Both the position numbers and the translations under genes were made by a program. Below, piece by piece: positions 46,938 to 57,253 of a DNA stretch of 64,000 bases. The notes under the pieces were generated by a model that was not told the origin of the DNA, did no database searches, and saw nothing but the letters and a program-made list of their open reading frames with translations. The DNA comes from Rhizobium sp. AC27/96 (lineage in GTDB: Bacteria; Pseudomonadota; Alphaproteobacteria; Rhizobiales; Rhizobiaceae): assembly GCF_001692325.1 (NCBI RefSeq), contig NZ_LXKN01000001.1, forward strand, positions 620,001 through 684,000, written 5' to 3'. Within the stretch, counting starts at the first letter, position 1. Each line of letters opens with the position of its first letter.

Positions 46938-49808
46938 TCAGAAGAAGCCGCGGCGCTGCCACCAGCCGGCCTTTTTCGGCTTGGTCGGATCGCTGTCGCC
47001 ATCGCCGCCCTCATTGGTGCGGGTGGATTTGACCACCGGCTCGGAGGAGGAAACGTTGGACTCGCGGTTGGCGCGTGCCGGCTTGGCCTGTTCCTCGACA
47101 GCGGCCGGTTCCGCGGCGCTATCAAGGGCTTCGGTGATCTCGGCAACCGTCTCGGTTTCGACGTCGGCCGCAGGAGCTTCCTCCACGATCGGCGTCTCGA
47201 CAGGCGAGGCCTCGACGGCTTTGGGCTTGCGGCGGCTGCGGCCCTTGGCAGGCTTCACATCCTCGGTAACGGTGGCTGCCGTCTCGACGGCTGCCATGGC
47301 CGGCTGAGCTTCGACGGCAGCTTCGGCTTCGGAGACGGCAATTTCAGCGACCGTTACAGTCGTTTCGCTCTCATTGTCACCCTGGGCTTCAATCGCTTCG
47401 GCCGAGTCGGACTCGCCGTTTGCAGCCTGTTCGCCACCTTCGTTTTCACGGTTGCGGCGGCCGCCGCGCTTGCCGCGACGACGGCGCTTGCGCTTCTGCT
47501 GTGCATCGTCATCATCGGAGGATGCGGCGGCGTCAGCATTGACGTCATCTTCGTCCTCGTCGCCTTCTTCTCCGTCCTCGGCGGCATCGCTCACTGAGGT
47601 ATCGTCGGAGCCAGAGGCAGTCTGGGCGTCGTTTCCACGTCCGCGACGACGACGGCGACGCTTGCGCTTGCGGCCGTTTTCATTGTTTTCGGAGCGGGCA
47701 GCCGGCTGCTGTTCGGTGGCTGCAGCCTTTTCTTCCAGCTCTTCGTCTTCTTCCTCGTCGGCCTCGATAACGATATCGTCGTCATCGTCCTCGGGGATTG
47801 CGGCGAAGTTGAACAGGCTTTCGATCTTGACCGGATTGGCTACCGGCTCGCCGCGATCGATCGCGAAGTGCTGGGTACCAACGGAATTGTCGGCACCGAT
47901 GATGATGGCGACGCCGAAGCGGGTTTCGTAATCGACGATCGTCTGGCGCTTGTGGTTCAGCAGGTACAGCGCAATGTCGGGCGTCGTGCGCACGGTGATG
48001 TCGTGCGTCGTGTTCTTGAGGAGATATTCCTCGATGCCGCGCAGGACATGCAGCGCTACGGACGACTGCGAGCGCACATGGCCGGTTCCACCGCAATGCG
48101 AGCAGATCTGCGTGGTGCTTTCGAGAACCGATGCGCGGATGCGCTGGCGCGACATTTCCAGCAGGCCGAAATGCGAGATGCGGCCGACCTGGATGCGGGC
48201 GCGATCGTTCTTAAGGCATTCCTTCAGCTTCTTCTCGACGGCGCGGTTGTTGCGCTTTTCTTCCATGTCGATGAAGTCGATGACGATCAGGCCGGCAAGG
48301 TCGCGCAGTCGAAGCTGGCGGGCCACTTCATCGGCGGCTTCGAGGTTCGTCTGGAGCGCGGTATCCTCGATCGAATGTTCGCGGGTCGAGCGGCCGGAGT
48401 TGACGTCGATCGAAACCAGCGCTTCCGTCTGGTTCATGATGAGGTAACCGCCGGATTTCAGCGTCACCTGCGGCTGCAGCATGCGGTCGAGCTGCGCTTC
48501 GATGCCGGAGCGCGAGAAGATCGGATGGATATCGCGATAGGGCTGAACCACCTTGGCGTGGCTCGGCATCAGCATCTTCATGAAGTCTTTCGCTTCACGA
48601 TAGCCTTCCTCGCCGGACACGATGACTTCACCGATATCCTTGTTGTAGAGGTCGCGGATCGAGCGCTTGATCAGGCTGCCTTCTTCATAGACGAGGCAGG
48701 GAGCGGTCGACGCCAGTGTCAGCGTGCGGACGTTTTCCCACAGGCGCATCAGATATTCGAAGTCGCGCTTGACCTCGACCTTGGTGCGGTTGGCACCGGC
48801 GGTGCGCAGGATTACGCCCATGCCCTGCGGCACTTCGAGCAGCTTGGCGATTTCCTTCAGGCGCTTGCGGTCCTGCGGATTGGTGATCTTGCGGGAAATG
48901 CCGCCGCCGCGCGCCGTGTTCGGCATCAGAACCGAGTAGCGGCCTGCGAGCGAGAGATAGGTTGTCAGCGCCGCACCCTTGTTGCCGCGCTCTTCCTTGG
49001 CCACCTGCACCAGCAGGATCTGCCGGCGCTTGATGACTTCCTGAATGCGGTACTGCTTGCGTGGCTTGCGCTGCACGCGGTCCGGAACCTCTTCCATCGC
49101 GTCTTCGGCGCCGACGGACTCAATCACTTCCTCTTCATGGTCGTGATCATCATCGTCGTCGTCATCGTGGCGGCGCTTGGAAAGATCGACGCCTTCCGAG
49201 ATCGAATCGGTTTCAACCATCGCGGCCATTTCGCCGGACGGGCCTTCTTCGTCTTCGCTTGGTGCGTCGACCTTGGCCTCGGCAACGGGCGCTTCGTCGG
49301 CGGCGACTGCCTTTTTGCGACTGCGGCGTGGCTTGGCGGCCTTCTTGGCCGGAGCTTCAGCGGCCGGTGCGGCTGCCTCGACGGCAGGGGCCTCTTCAGC
49401 GGCGTCCGCCGGTGCTGCAGCCTCTTCGCGCTCCTTGGCGATGATGCCGATATCGGGCTGTTCTTGCTGCGAGAGATCGAGCGCGGTTTCCACATGCTCG
49501 ACATCGTCGTCGCGACGATGTTCCTCGGCTTCCGCCCTCAGAAGCGCCTGCCGGTCGGCGAGGGGGATCTGATAGTAGTCGGGGTGAATTTCGGCAAAGG
49601 CCAGGAAGCCGTGCCGGTTGCCGCCGTAATCAACGAAAGCAGCCTGCAGCGAGGGCTCGACCCTGGTTACTTTTGCAAGATAGATGTTGCCGCGTATCTG
49701 CTTCTTGTGCTGGGACTCGAAGTCAAATTCTTCTATGCGGTTCCCGCGAACGACAACGACGCGCGTCTCTTCCTCGTGAGACGCATCGATAAGCATTTTG
49801 TCTGCCAT
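46938..49808 (-). CDS. rne: Ribonuclease E/G family protein
   Basis: 956 aa from ATG at 49808 (MADKMLIDASHEEETR), with GAGGAG upstream. The S1 domain is interrupted by a large acidic, Ala/Pro-rich insertion (about residues 80-240), a feature of alphaproteobacterial RNase E. The catalytic half has DFIDMEEKRNNRAVEKKL (DNase I-like, Mg-binding) and the zinc-link ICSHCGGTG. The C-terminal half (about 680-956) is disordered, with alternating acidic and Arg-rich stretches (KRKRRRRRRGRG) that bind RNA and degradosome partners. It starts mRNA decay and processes rRNA and tRNA. Confidence 0.97.
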   Translation of the reverse strand: MADKMLIDASHEEETRVVVVRGNRIEEFDFESQHKKQIRGNIYLAKVTRVEPSLQAAFVDYGGNRHGFLAFAEIHPDYYQIPLADRQALLRAEAEEHRRDDDVEHVETALDLSQQEQPDIGIIAKEREEAAAPADAAEEAPAVEAAAPAAEAPAKKAAKPRRSRKKAVAADEAPVAEAKVDAPSEDEEGPSGEMAAMVETDSISEGVDLSKRRHDDDDDDDHDHEEEVIESVGAEDAMEEVPDRVQRKPRKQYRIQEVIKRRQILLVQVAKEERGNKGAALTTYLSLAGRYSVLMPNTARGGGISRKITNPQDRKRLKEIAKLLEVPQGMGVILRTAGANRTKVEVKRDFEYLMRLWENVRTLTLASTAPCLVYEEGSLIKRSIRDLYNKDIGEVIVSGEEGYREAKDFMKMLMPSHAKVVQPYRDIHPIFSRSGIEAQLDRMLQPQVTLKSGGYLIMNQTEALVSIDVNSGRSTREHSIEDTALQTNLEAADEVARQLRLRDLAGLIVIDFIDMEEKRNNRAVEKKLKECLKNDRARIQVGRISHFGLLEMSRQRIRASVLESTTQICSHCGGTGHVRSQSSVALHVLRGIEEYLLKNTTHDITVRTTPDIALYLLNHKRQTIVDYETRFGVAIIIGADNSVGTQHFAIDRGEPVANPVKIESLFNFAAIPEDDDDDIVIEADEEEDEELEEKAAATEQQPAARSENNENGRKRKRRRRRRGRGNDAQTASGSDDTSVSDAAEDGEEGDEDEDDVNADAAASSDDDDAQQKRKRRRRGKRGGRRNRENEGGEQAANGESDSAEAIEAQGDNESETTVTVAEIAVSEAEAAVEAQPAMAAVETAATVTEDVKPAKGRSRRKPKAVEASPVETPIVEEAPAADVETETVAEITEALDSAAEPAAVEEQAKPARANRESNVSSSEPVVKSTRTNEGGDGDSDPTKPKKAGWWQRRGFF

Positions 49809-50434
49809 GAAAGCTGTGCTCCTCGGCGCCGGCAACCGGAAGGGAGCCTGCCTGTCACATGGACAAACGGGATATGTTCCAACTTTGCTGCACCGGATAA
49901 TGAAAGTCGCGATTGGTTATTCGGCGGTGACAGCATCCAGACGGCAGCCGGGGCGTTACTTCCCTGGGGTCTGTTGACTTTGTGAAAAAGCTGCTGCGGT
50001 AACATCCGTAACCAAGCGAGATCGACTATGCCTTAGACCCACAAGCGGGGTCCGATGAATGTGCTCTCTAAAGAGCGTTTGGTGGCTCTCCACCGATGAA
50101 TTTCCCGTCTGAAACCGGAAATCCAGATATCCACTATTTCGAATAGAAGCACTGCAGACGTCGGATGAATGCCGCTTATGGCGCCTGGTACTCGAGGCGG
50201 CTGCCGTTGCGACGACTCTATCCCGTCAACACTTCTACCCTAATGTGCGTTGTATGTTTTATCTGTCACAATAGCAAGGGAAAAGCCAAGTATGCCATAA
50301 TATTGATGGATTCGTCGGATGATGAGAGCACGAGAGAGTGTCTGCTGATTCTCTTCGAGGCACATCGTCAGATGGCATCCATCACGTAACCTGGTTCCCG
50401 TCATTGGGGCTTCAAAAACAACGTCGGAACCGAT
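49809..50434. other. Long intergenic region between rne and the amidase gene
   Basis: 626 bases between divergent genes with no coding sequence I trust. RNase E genes often carry a long autoregulatory 5' untranslated region, so part of it may be rne leader. A TTGACT hexamer at 49974-49979 points toward the amidase gene but lacks a good -10. A small hairpin GCTCT-CTAA-AGAGC lies near 50063-50076, and AT-rich DNA at about 50240-50310 could hold the amidase promoter. Confidence 0.4.
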
Positions 50435-51703
50435 ATGGGGCGCGTTGGATACTTGTCAAAGGGATTGCGGCATGTGGCGGAGATCGGTGTGAAGGCTTTG
50501 CGACTTGCGGCGGCGGCCTTCGGCTTGATGGCGCTGGCGGTGTTTGCGCCACTCGCGCCTTCCATGGCTGCCGACGGCTCTCTACTCGCCTATGGCGCCC
50601 GCATAGCAGGTGACGATGCCCGCACGCGCATCGTCATAGACACGGATCGCGCGCCGACCTTCACCGTGCATTATCTCGACAATCCGGTCCGCATCGTGGT
50701 CGACCTGCCGGCAACGGCTTTCGGCTTTCCGGCCGCTGATCTCAAGCCGACCGGTCTCTTCAAGGATATTCGCTACGGTACGATGGACGCCGATAGCGCC
50801 CGCATCGTGCTGACGGCGAAGAAGCCCGTGAAGCTGGTCATGGCCAAGGCGCAGGCTGACGAGAACGGCAAGGGACATCGCCTTGTGCTCGATGCCGAAA
50901 TGCTGCCGGCAGACCAATTCACTGAACTGGTCAAGCAACAGAGCTGGACGAGCGACGATACCGCACGGGATGTCGGTGCGGTCGAGCCGACGCAGAAAGC
51001 CGATCCGAACACCTTTCTCGTGGCTGTCGATGCCGGCCATGGCGGTATCGACGCCGGCGCGACCGGCACGGATGGCGTGACGCAGGAAAAAGACATTACA
51101 TTGGCATTCGCCAAGATGTTTGCCGACAAGCTGAATGCTCAACCGGGCATCAAGGCTTTCCTGACGCGCGACAAAGACCAGTATCTGTCACTTTCGGAGC
51201 GGGTGACGATCGCCCGGCAGAACAGAGCCTCACTTTTTATTTCCTTGCATGCCGATACGCTCAAGCAGAAGGATATTCGCGGCGCGACGGTCTATACGAT
51301 CTCGGACAAGGCGTCGGACAGGCTTGCCGGCGAAGTGGCCGATCGCGAAAACAATTCCGATCAGATCGCGGGCACCGAGACCAAGACGCAGCCGGCTGCC
51401 GTTACCGACATTCTGATGGATCTTACCCGTCGCGAGACGCAGGCCTTCTCCATTTCCTTGGCCCAGGATGTCTTGTCGTCGTTTACCGGCCAGATCTCCA
51501 TGATCAACAATCCGCATCGCCACGCGGGCTTTCAGGTCCTGACGGCACCGGATGTACCTTCCATTCTGCTTGAACTGGGCTTCCTCTCCAACAAGGAAGA
51601 TGAAAAACTCCTGCTCAATGAGGATTGGCGGCAGAAAGTCGCCGACCGGCTGACGGAAGCTGTCAAGCAGTATCGCGTATCGATCATCGCAAATGGCGGT
51701 TAA
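50435..51703 (+). CDS. amiC: N-acetylmuramoyl-L-alanine amidase with AMIN domain
   Basis: 422 aa. A signal peptide (about 1-46, ends PSMAAD) precedes an AMIN domain (about 50-150) that binds peptidoglycan or directs the enzyme to the septum, then the amidase_3 domain (about 193-415) with VAVDAGHGGIDAGA, zinc-binding ISLHADTL and LLELGFLSN. It cleaves the bond between MurNAc and the stem peptide, splitting the septum at division. It is upstream of PBP1a on the same strand, with 260 bases between. Confidence 0.93.
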   Translation: MGRVGYLSKGLRHVAEIGVKALRLAAAAFGLMALAVFAPLAPSMAADGSLLAYGARIAGDDARTRIVIDTDRAPTFTVHYLDNPVRIVVDLPATAFGFPAADLKPTGLFKDIRYGTMDADSARIVLTAKKPVKLVMAKAQADENGKGHRLVLDAEMLPADQFTELVKQQSWTSDDTARDVGAVEPTQKADPNTFLVAVDAGHGGIDAGATGTDGVTQEKDITLAFAKMFADKLNAQPGIKAFLTRDKDQYLSLSERVTIARQNRASLFISLHADTLKQKDIRGATVYTISDKASDRLAGEVADRENNSDQIAGTETKTQPAAVTDILMDLTRRETQAFSISLAQDVLSSFTGQISMINNPHRHAGFQVLTAPDVPSILLELGFLSNKEDEKLLLNEDWRQKVADRLTEAVKQYRVSIIANGG

Positions 51704-51963
51704 GGGGCTTCAAGCCAAGCGTCAGCCGTGGCTTCCATGTAACAGCGGTGAACTTTAGAATTGGATGAAATTGGGAATAGAGGAGGCAAGCCCTATTTTG
51801 CTCACATTCCCGCCTTTACAGCAAAGTATCATTCACGAGCGGATGGTGCACGGCTTTGTCTAGTTGCCGTCTTGCATTAACGCCGTGAGCGTGCAAAACG
51901 CCCGTGGTTATGCGATGATATCGCAGTCGTGCCGCATGAAGAACAAGCACCGGTAGTATCATA

Positions 51964-54423
51964 ATGATCAGACTGATTGGATATTTCTTTGGGCTAGGCT
52001 GCCTCCTGTTTCTGGGCGCGGCGGCTGCGGCGGCGATCTATTTGAGCGTCGTCTCCAAGGAACTTCCCGACTACGAGGTGCTTGCGAAATACGCGCCGCC
52101 CGTGACGACTCGCATTCACGCCGGCAACGGCGCGCTGATGAAGGAATATTCTCGGGAAAACCGGCTTTTCGTACCGATCCAGGCCATTCCTGATCGCGTC
52201 AAGGCTGCGTTCCTCTCGGCCGAAGACAAGAATTTCTACAACCATCCGGGCGTCGATGTCGGCGGTCTGATGCGCGCCGTGGCCGTGAACCTGCAGAACA
52301 TCGGTTCGGGCCGGCGCTTCGTCGGTGCATCCACCATCACGCAGCAGGTCGCCAAGAACTTCCTGCTATCGGCCGACCAGACGTTCGACCGCAAGATCAA
52401 GGAAGCGATTCTCTCCTTCCGCATCGAGCAGGCCTATAGCAAGGACAAGATCCTCGAGCTTTATCTCAACGAGATCTATTTCGGACTGAATTCCTACGGC
52501 ATTGCCGGCGCGTCGCTCACCTATTTCGGCAAGTCCGTCAATGAGCTCAGCATTGCCGAATCGGCCTATCTTGCATCGCTCCCGAAGGGGCCCGCCAACT
52601 ACAATCCGTTCCGCCGTCCCGAGGCTGCGCTCACCCGCCGCAATTGGGTGATCGACCGCATGGTCGAGAATGGCTATGTCAGCCAGAGCGACGGCGAGGA
52701 AGCCAAGAAGCAGCCGCTCGGCGTCGTGCCGCCGAAGAGCGGCCCATCGCTGTTTGCCTCGGATTATTTCGCCGAGGAAGTCCGCCGCCAGCTGATCGAT
52801 CAGTATGGCGAGAAGACCCTTTACGAAGGTGGCCTCTCGGTTCGCACCTCGCTCGATCCGCAGATGCAGCTGGAAGCGCGCAAGGCCTTGCAGGATGGTC
52901 TCGTCGATTATGACGAGCGCCGCGGCTATCGTGGCCCCGTAAAGCAGATCACGACCTCCCAGGATTGGGGTGCCGAGCTTGCCAAGGTGCCAAGCTTGAG
53001 CGACGTGCCGGAATGGCAGGTCGCCGTGGTGCTGTCCGTATCCGATCAGGCTGTCGACATTGGCCTGCAGCCGAGCGTCGATGCCGGCGGCAAGGTTTCG
53101 ACCGACCGCAAGCGCGGCACGATTGCCGCAGCCGACATGCGCTGGGCCTTCCGTTCGGCCGGCGGTAAGGCAGTGAAATCACCGACCGGCGTGCTGAGCC
53201 CGGGCGATGTCATCTTCGCGCAGAAGACCGGTAGCGCCGATTCCAGCAGCTATCGCCTGCGCCAGCCGCCGAAAGTGCAGGGCGGCCTGGTGGTCATGGA
53301 CCCGCATACCGGGCGCGTGCTCGCCATGGTCGGCGGCTTCTCCTATGCGCAATCCGAGTTCAATCGCGCGACCCAGGCAAAGCGCCAGCCGGGCTCGTCC
53401 TTCAAGCCCTTCGTCTACGCTGCCGCGATGGACAACGGCTATACGCCGGCCTCAGTCATTCTGGACGATCCCTTGCAGATCACGCTGAGCAATGGCGATG
53501 TCTGGAAGCCGACGAACTACGAAGGCGAGGGCGGTGGTGTGCATACGCTGCGCTTCGCCATCGAACATTCGCGCAACCTGATGACGGTTCGCCTCGCAGC
53601 CGACATGGGCATGCCCCTGGTCGCCGAATATGCCGAGCGCTTCGGGATCTACGACCGCATGAACCCGGTTCTCGCCATGTCGCTCGGTGCCGGCGAAACG
53701 ACGGTGCTGCGCATGGTTTCGGCCTATTCGGTCATCGCCAATGGCGGCAAGCAGATCAAGCCGACGCTGATCGACCGCATTCAGGACCGCTACGGCAAGA
53801 CCATCTTCAAGCATGAGGAGCGCGTCTGCGACAGCTGCAATGTCAGCGCCTGGCAGAACCAGGATGAACCCGTGATCGCGGATAATCGCGAGCAAGTGCT
53901 CGATCCGATGACGGCCTATCAGGTCACCTCGATGATGCAGGGCGTCGTCATCCGCGGTACGGCGGCCGGCAAGATCAAGCTCAACACCGATGTCGCCGGC
54001 AAGACCGGCACGACCAACGATGAAAAGGATTCCTGGTTCGTTGGCTTCACGCCGAGCCTCGTCGCCGGGCTGTATGTCGGTTACGACACTCCCGCCACGC
54101 TCGGCAGGGGTGGCACCGGCAGCGGGCTCGCCGCGCCGATCTTCAATGAATTCATGCAGGCTGCCACGAAGGACGAAGCGCCGGAAAAATTCCAGGTGCC
54201 GCCGGGAATGACGATGATGGCAGTCAACCGCGCCACGGGCATGGCGGCGGAACCGGGCGATCCGAGCGCCATTATGGAAGCCTTCAAGCCCGGCACCGGT
54301 CCGGCCACCACCTTGACGGTCATCGGCGGCGGAGAGGCAGCGCAGGTCGCTCCAGAAGAAATTCTGCGGACGTCGCCGCAGGCAAACCAGGCCGTTACCT
54401 CGGGAGCCGGCGGCCTCTTCTGA
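51964..54423 (+). CDS. mrcA: Penicillin-binding protein 1A
   Basis: 819 aa, class A PBP. An N-terminal membrane helix (about 5-29) is followed by the GT51 transglycosylase (AEDKNFYNHPGVD, GASTITQQVAKNFLL) and an OB-like linker. The transpeptidase has SSFK with the nucleophile at Ser478, a HSRN (SxN) motif and KTGTTN. It polymerises and cross-links peptidoglycan at the inner membrane. In Rhizobiales PBP1a is the main polar-growth synthase. There is no strong ribosome site just before ATG at 51964, but it begins the conserved N-terminal helix. Confidence 0.96.
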   Translation: MIRLIGYFFGLGCLLFLGAAAAAAIYLSVVSKELPDYEVLAKYAPPVTTRIHAGNGALMKEYSRENRLFVPIQAIPDRVKAAFLSAEDKNFYNHPGVDVGGLMRAVAVNLQNIGSGRRFVGASTITQQVAKNFLLSADQTFDRKIKEAILSFRIEQAYSKDKILELYLNEIYFGLNSYGIAGASLTYFGKSVNELSIAESAYLASLPKGPANYNPFRRPEAALTRRNWVIDRMVENGYVSQSDGEEAKKQPLGVVPPKSGPSLFASDYFAEEVRRQLIDQYGEKTLYEGGLSVRTSLDPQMQLEARKALQDGLVDYDERRGYRGPVKQITTSQDWGAELAKVPSLSDVPEWQVAVVLSVSDQAVDIGLQPSVDAGGKVSTDRKRGTIAAADMRWAFRSAGGKAVKSPTGVLSPGDVIFAQKTGSADSSSYRLRQPPKVQGGLVVMDPHTGRVLAMVGGFSYAQSEFNRATQAKRQPGSSFKPFVYAAAMDNGYTPASVILDDPLQITLSNGDVWKPTNYEGEGGGVHTLRFAIEHSRNLMTVRLAADMGMPLVAEYAERFGIYDRMNPVLAMSLGAGETTVLRMVSAYSVIANGGKQIKPTLIDRIQDRYGKTIFKHEERVCDSCNVSAWQNQDEPVIADNREQVLDPMTAYQVTSMMQGVVIRGTAAGKIKLNTDVAGKTGTTNDEKDSWFVGFTPSLVAGLYVGYDTPATLGRGGTGSGLAAPIFNEFMQAATKDEAPEKFQVPPGMTMMAVNRATGMAAEPGDPSAIMEAFKPGTGPATTLTVIGGGEAAQVAPEEILRTSPQANQAVTSGAGGLF

Positions 54424-54549
54424 GGCCATCCTATTTGTCGGATCGCCATGCCGCGGGGCTTTACACCAGCGGCATGTATATCTATGTCACCAGCACTCTT
54501 TGAATTGGATAGCCGCCTGTCGTGAGCGGTGAAATGAAGAAGCAGGATC

Positions 54550-55681
54550 ATGAGAGCCGAAATCGAGAAAATTGTCGACGAAACCAAGCAGGCTATCACC
54601 CTGCTGAGGAGGCATCTTTGACTGGGATCAGGCGGTAAGGCGACTGGACTGGTTGAATAACAAGTCAGAGGATCCGACCCTCTGGAACGACGCTGCCGAA
54701 GCACAGAAACTGATGCGCGAGCGCCAGCAGCTTGATGATGGCATCAGCGGCGTACGTGCCCTCGAGCAGCAGCTTACAGATAATGTCGAGCTGATCGAAC
54801 TTGGTGAGGAAGAGGGCGATGCCGATGTCGTCCGCGACGCCGAAGAGGCTCTCAAGGGTCTGAAGACGGAAGCTGCGCGCAGGCAGGTCGAGGCGATGCT
54901 CTCGGGCGAGGCCGATTCCAATGACACCTATGTCGAAGTCCATTCGGGCGCAGGCGGTACCGAGAGCCAGGACTGGGCGAACATGCTGTTGCGCATGTAC
55001 ACCCGCTGGGCCGAACGTCAGCGCTTCAAGGTGGAACTGCTCGAAGTTCATGACGGGGAAGAAGCCGGCATCAAGTCGGCAACGCTTCTGGTCAAGGGCC
55101 ACAATGCCTATGGCTGGATGAAGACCGAATCGGGCGTGCACCGCCTCGTTCGCATCTCTCCCTATGACAGCAATGCGCGTCGTCACACGTCCTTCTCGTC
55201 GATCTGGGTCTACCCGGTCGTCGACGACTCGATCCAGATCGATATCAACGAAGGCGATTGCCGCATCGACACCTATCGCTCGTCGGGCGCCGGTGGACAG
55301 CACGTCAATACCACCGACTCGGCAGTGCGCATCACACATATCCCGACCGGTATCGTCGTGCAGTGCCAGCAGGAGCGCTCTCAGCACAAGAACCGGGCCA
55401 AGGCCTGGGACATGCTGCGCGCCCGCATGTACGAAGCAGAGTTGAAGAAGCGGGAAGAGGCTGCCAATGCCGAGGCCGCGTCAAAGACGGATATCGGCTG
55501 GGGTCACCAGATCCGCTCCTACGTCCTCCAGCCTTATCAGCTGGTCAAGGACCTGCGAACCGGCGTTGCCAGCACCGCGCCGAGCGATGTGCTGGACGGC
55601 GATCTCAACGAATTCATGGAAGCCGCCCTTGCGCATCGCATCAGCGGCGCGGCGGATGCCGTTGTCGACGACGTCGATTGA
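54550..55681 (+). CDS. prfB: Peptide chain release factor 2 (programmed +1 frameshift)
   Basis: Made by joining 54550-54618 and 54620-55681: ATG at 54550 gives 23 codons ending CTT, then in-frame TGA (54619-54621). A +1 slip gives Asp and the rest of RF2, 376 aa in all. The catalytic GGQ is present ([24 protein letters not shown]), and the stop-codon recognition tripeptide is SPY (55157-55165) where E. coli has SPF. RF2 reads UGA and UAA, so it limits its own synthesis. It follows mrcA by 126 bases and has its own terminator. Confidence 0.97.
54607..54622 (+). other. prfB programmed +1 frameshift site
   Basis: AGGAGG-CAT-CTT-TGA-C: an internal Shine-Dalgarno (AGGAGG, 54607-54612) three bases before CTT-TGA-C. 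This is the canonical RF2 arrangement (E. coli AGGGGGTATCTTTGAC), in which low RF2 lets the ribosome shift forward at CTT. Confidence 0.95.
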
Positions 55682-55704
55682 GTTCAGATAGATCCGAACA
55701 AGCA

Positions 55705-55729
55705 AAAGCCCCGGTAACGGGGCTTTTTT
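55705..55729 (+). terminator. Terminator of prfB, also usable by nadK
   Basis: AAAGCCCCG-gtaa-CGGGGCTTTTTT: 9-bp stem, tetraloop and T-run, 23 bases past prfB and before the convergent nadK stop. Confidence 0.9.
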
Positions 55730-55750
55730 CATGTCGGCATTCGTCAGCAT

Positions 55751-56524
55751 TCAATCGGAGAATTGTTCCGCCAGTATCCGCTCGGACCAGGAGCGATCCG
55801 GATCGGAAAGAATGCGCGCGGTCGTGTCCTCTGTCTGGGCGATCCGGACGCTGAGGACCGATTTGACCTCGGCATTGTCGGCAACGGCGTTGACCGGCCG
55901 CTTTTCCGGCTCCAGTACGGTGATTTCGATCGATACCTTGTTCGGCAACAGGGCACCACGCCAGCGGCGCGGGCGAAACGCACTGACGGGCGTCATGGCC
56001 AGCAGCGGCGCTTCCAGCGGCAGAATGGGGCCGTGGGCGGAGAGATTATAGGCTGTGGAGCCAGCGGGCGTCGTGACCATCAGCCCGTCGCAGATCAACT
56101 CCGGCAGGCGAACATGCCCATCGATCTCGACCTTGAGCTTTGCTGCCTGGTAGGACTGGCGAAACAGCGAGACCTCGTTGATGGCGAGCGCGACCGAGGT
56201 GGTGCCGTCGTCGTTGCGCGTGCTCATCTGCAGCGGATGAAAGGCATTTTCGACAGCCGCGTCAATGCGTTCCGCCAGGCAATCGGTTCGGTAGTCGTTC
56301 ATCAGAAAGCCGATGGAGCCGCGATTCATCCCATAGACGCGCTTGCCGGAATTCATCGTCTTGTGCAGCGTCTGCAGCATGAAGCCATCGCCGCCGAGCG
56401 CCACGACGATATCGGCCTCCTGCTGCGGCGTCTGGCCATAGAGGCGAATCAGTTCCGCCTGAGCCTCCTGGGCTTCCGGAGCAGGCGAGGCGAGAAAACA
56501 AACAGACTGAAAATGACGCGACAT
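55751..56524 (-). CDS. nadK: NAD kinase
   Basis: 257 aa, short NadK form of alphaproteobacteria. The motif VVALGGDGFML (GGDG), then GMNRGSIGFLMN, NEVSLFR and the conserved GLMVTTPAGSTAYNLSAHGPIL. It phosphorylates NAD to NADP using ATP. ATG at 56524 begins MSRHFQSVCFLAS. It is convergent with prfB and divergent from tRNA-Thr. Confidence 0.96.
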   Translation of the reverse strand: MSRHFQSVCFLASPAPEAQEAQAELIRLYGQTPQQEADIVVALGGDGFMLQTLHKTMNSGKRVYGMNRGSIGFLMNDYRTDCLAERIDAAVENAFHPLQMSTRNDDGTTSVALAINEVSLFRQSYQAAKLKVEIDGHVRLPELICDGLMVTTPAGSTAYNLSAHGPILPLEAPLLAMTPVSAFRPRRWRGALLPNKVSIEITVLEPEKRPVNAVADNAEVKSVLSVRIAQTEDTTARILSDPDRSWSERILAEQFSD

Positions 56525-56691
56525 GCAATGTCCCTTTAATCATCGTACTAGGTAGTCATATTCCCCCTATGCGACAAGACGTTTTGCAAAGACTGGTAAA
56601 TCTCCGATCGCTGCCACGTACCGGAACCTGAGGAAAGCGACCGATTTTCCCTTTACAGGATTTCAAAATCTGCTAGTTGGCATGCCGATGT

Positions 56692-56767
<76 letters not shown>

Positions 56768-56983
56768 TCATCATCACGCGTTTGTTGCGGTTCCTCCATT
56801 CCAGTTTGCAGATCATTTGGTGTCCGCGCCCACGCGAACGCTGATGGCATCGATTTTTTCAGGAATATGCTGGTGATGTTAATGTCGGTATGGAAAACCG
56901 GCGGCATCAGCCTAATATGTCAGTGCAGACGCCTTCCGGCCGTTTGCCATCATCTTCAACATGCCACCGCTCCTTGGAAAGAC

Positions 56984-57253
56984 ATGACCATCAAGCCGAA
57001 GAAGCCCAAACTCGAACATTCCGAGCTCTCAGGTGAGTTTACCGATGACGATGTCACCGTTCTGGTCGATATCTTTCGCGCCGCTGGCACCAATGACGAC
57101 TGGCGGATGGAAGTCATCACGCCCGAGGAAGATCTGATCGAATGGGAAGAGCCCTTCGCGACAGACCGGGAAGCCTTCGACGAATTCCTCGCGACGATTG
57201 CGCGCGATGGTATCAGGTCGTTCTTTGACGAAGCGGATCCGGCAGTTCACTGA
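56984..57253 (+). CDS. Small acidic conserved protein, unknown
   Basis: 89 aa from ATG at 56984 (MTIKPKKPKLEHSELSGEF), with GGAAAG upstream. It is soluble and acidic (DDDVTVLVDIFRAAGTNDDWRMEVITPEEDLIEWEEPF...), with no motif I recognise. Coding-like sequence with balanced composition supports it. Starts at 56867 or earlier add a Cys-rich stretch unlike the rest. Confidence 0.65.
   Translation: MTIKPKKPKLEHSELSGEFTDDDVTVLVDIFRAAGTNDDWRMEVITPEEDLIEWEEPFATDREAFDEFLATIARDGIRSFFDEADPAVH

Noticed and set aside
47868..49985. 705-codon plus-strand frame across rne
   Set aside because: Antisense to RNase E; its hydrophobic runs are produced by the reverse of acidic and Arg-rich codons.
50165..50389. 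74-codon frame in the rne-amidase gap
   Set aside because: No ribosome site and an unlikely amino-acid mix (repeated Arg, Cys).
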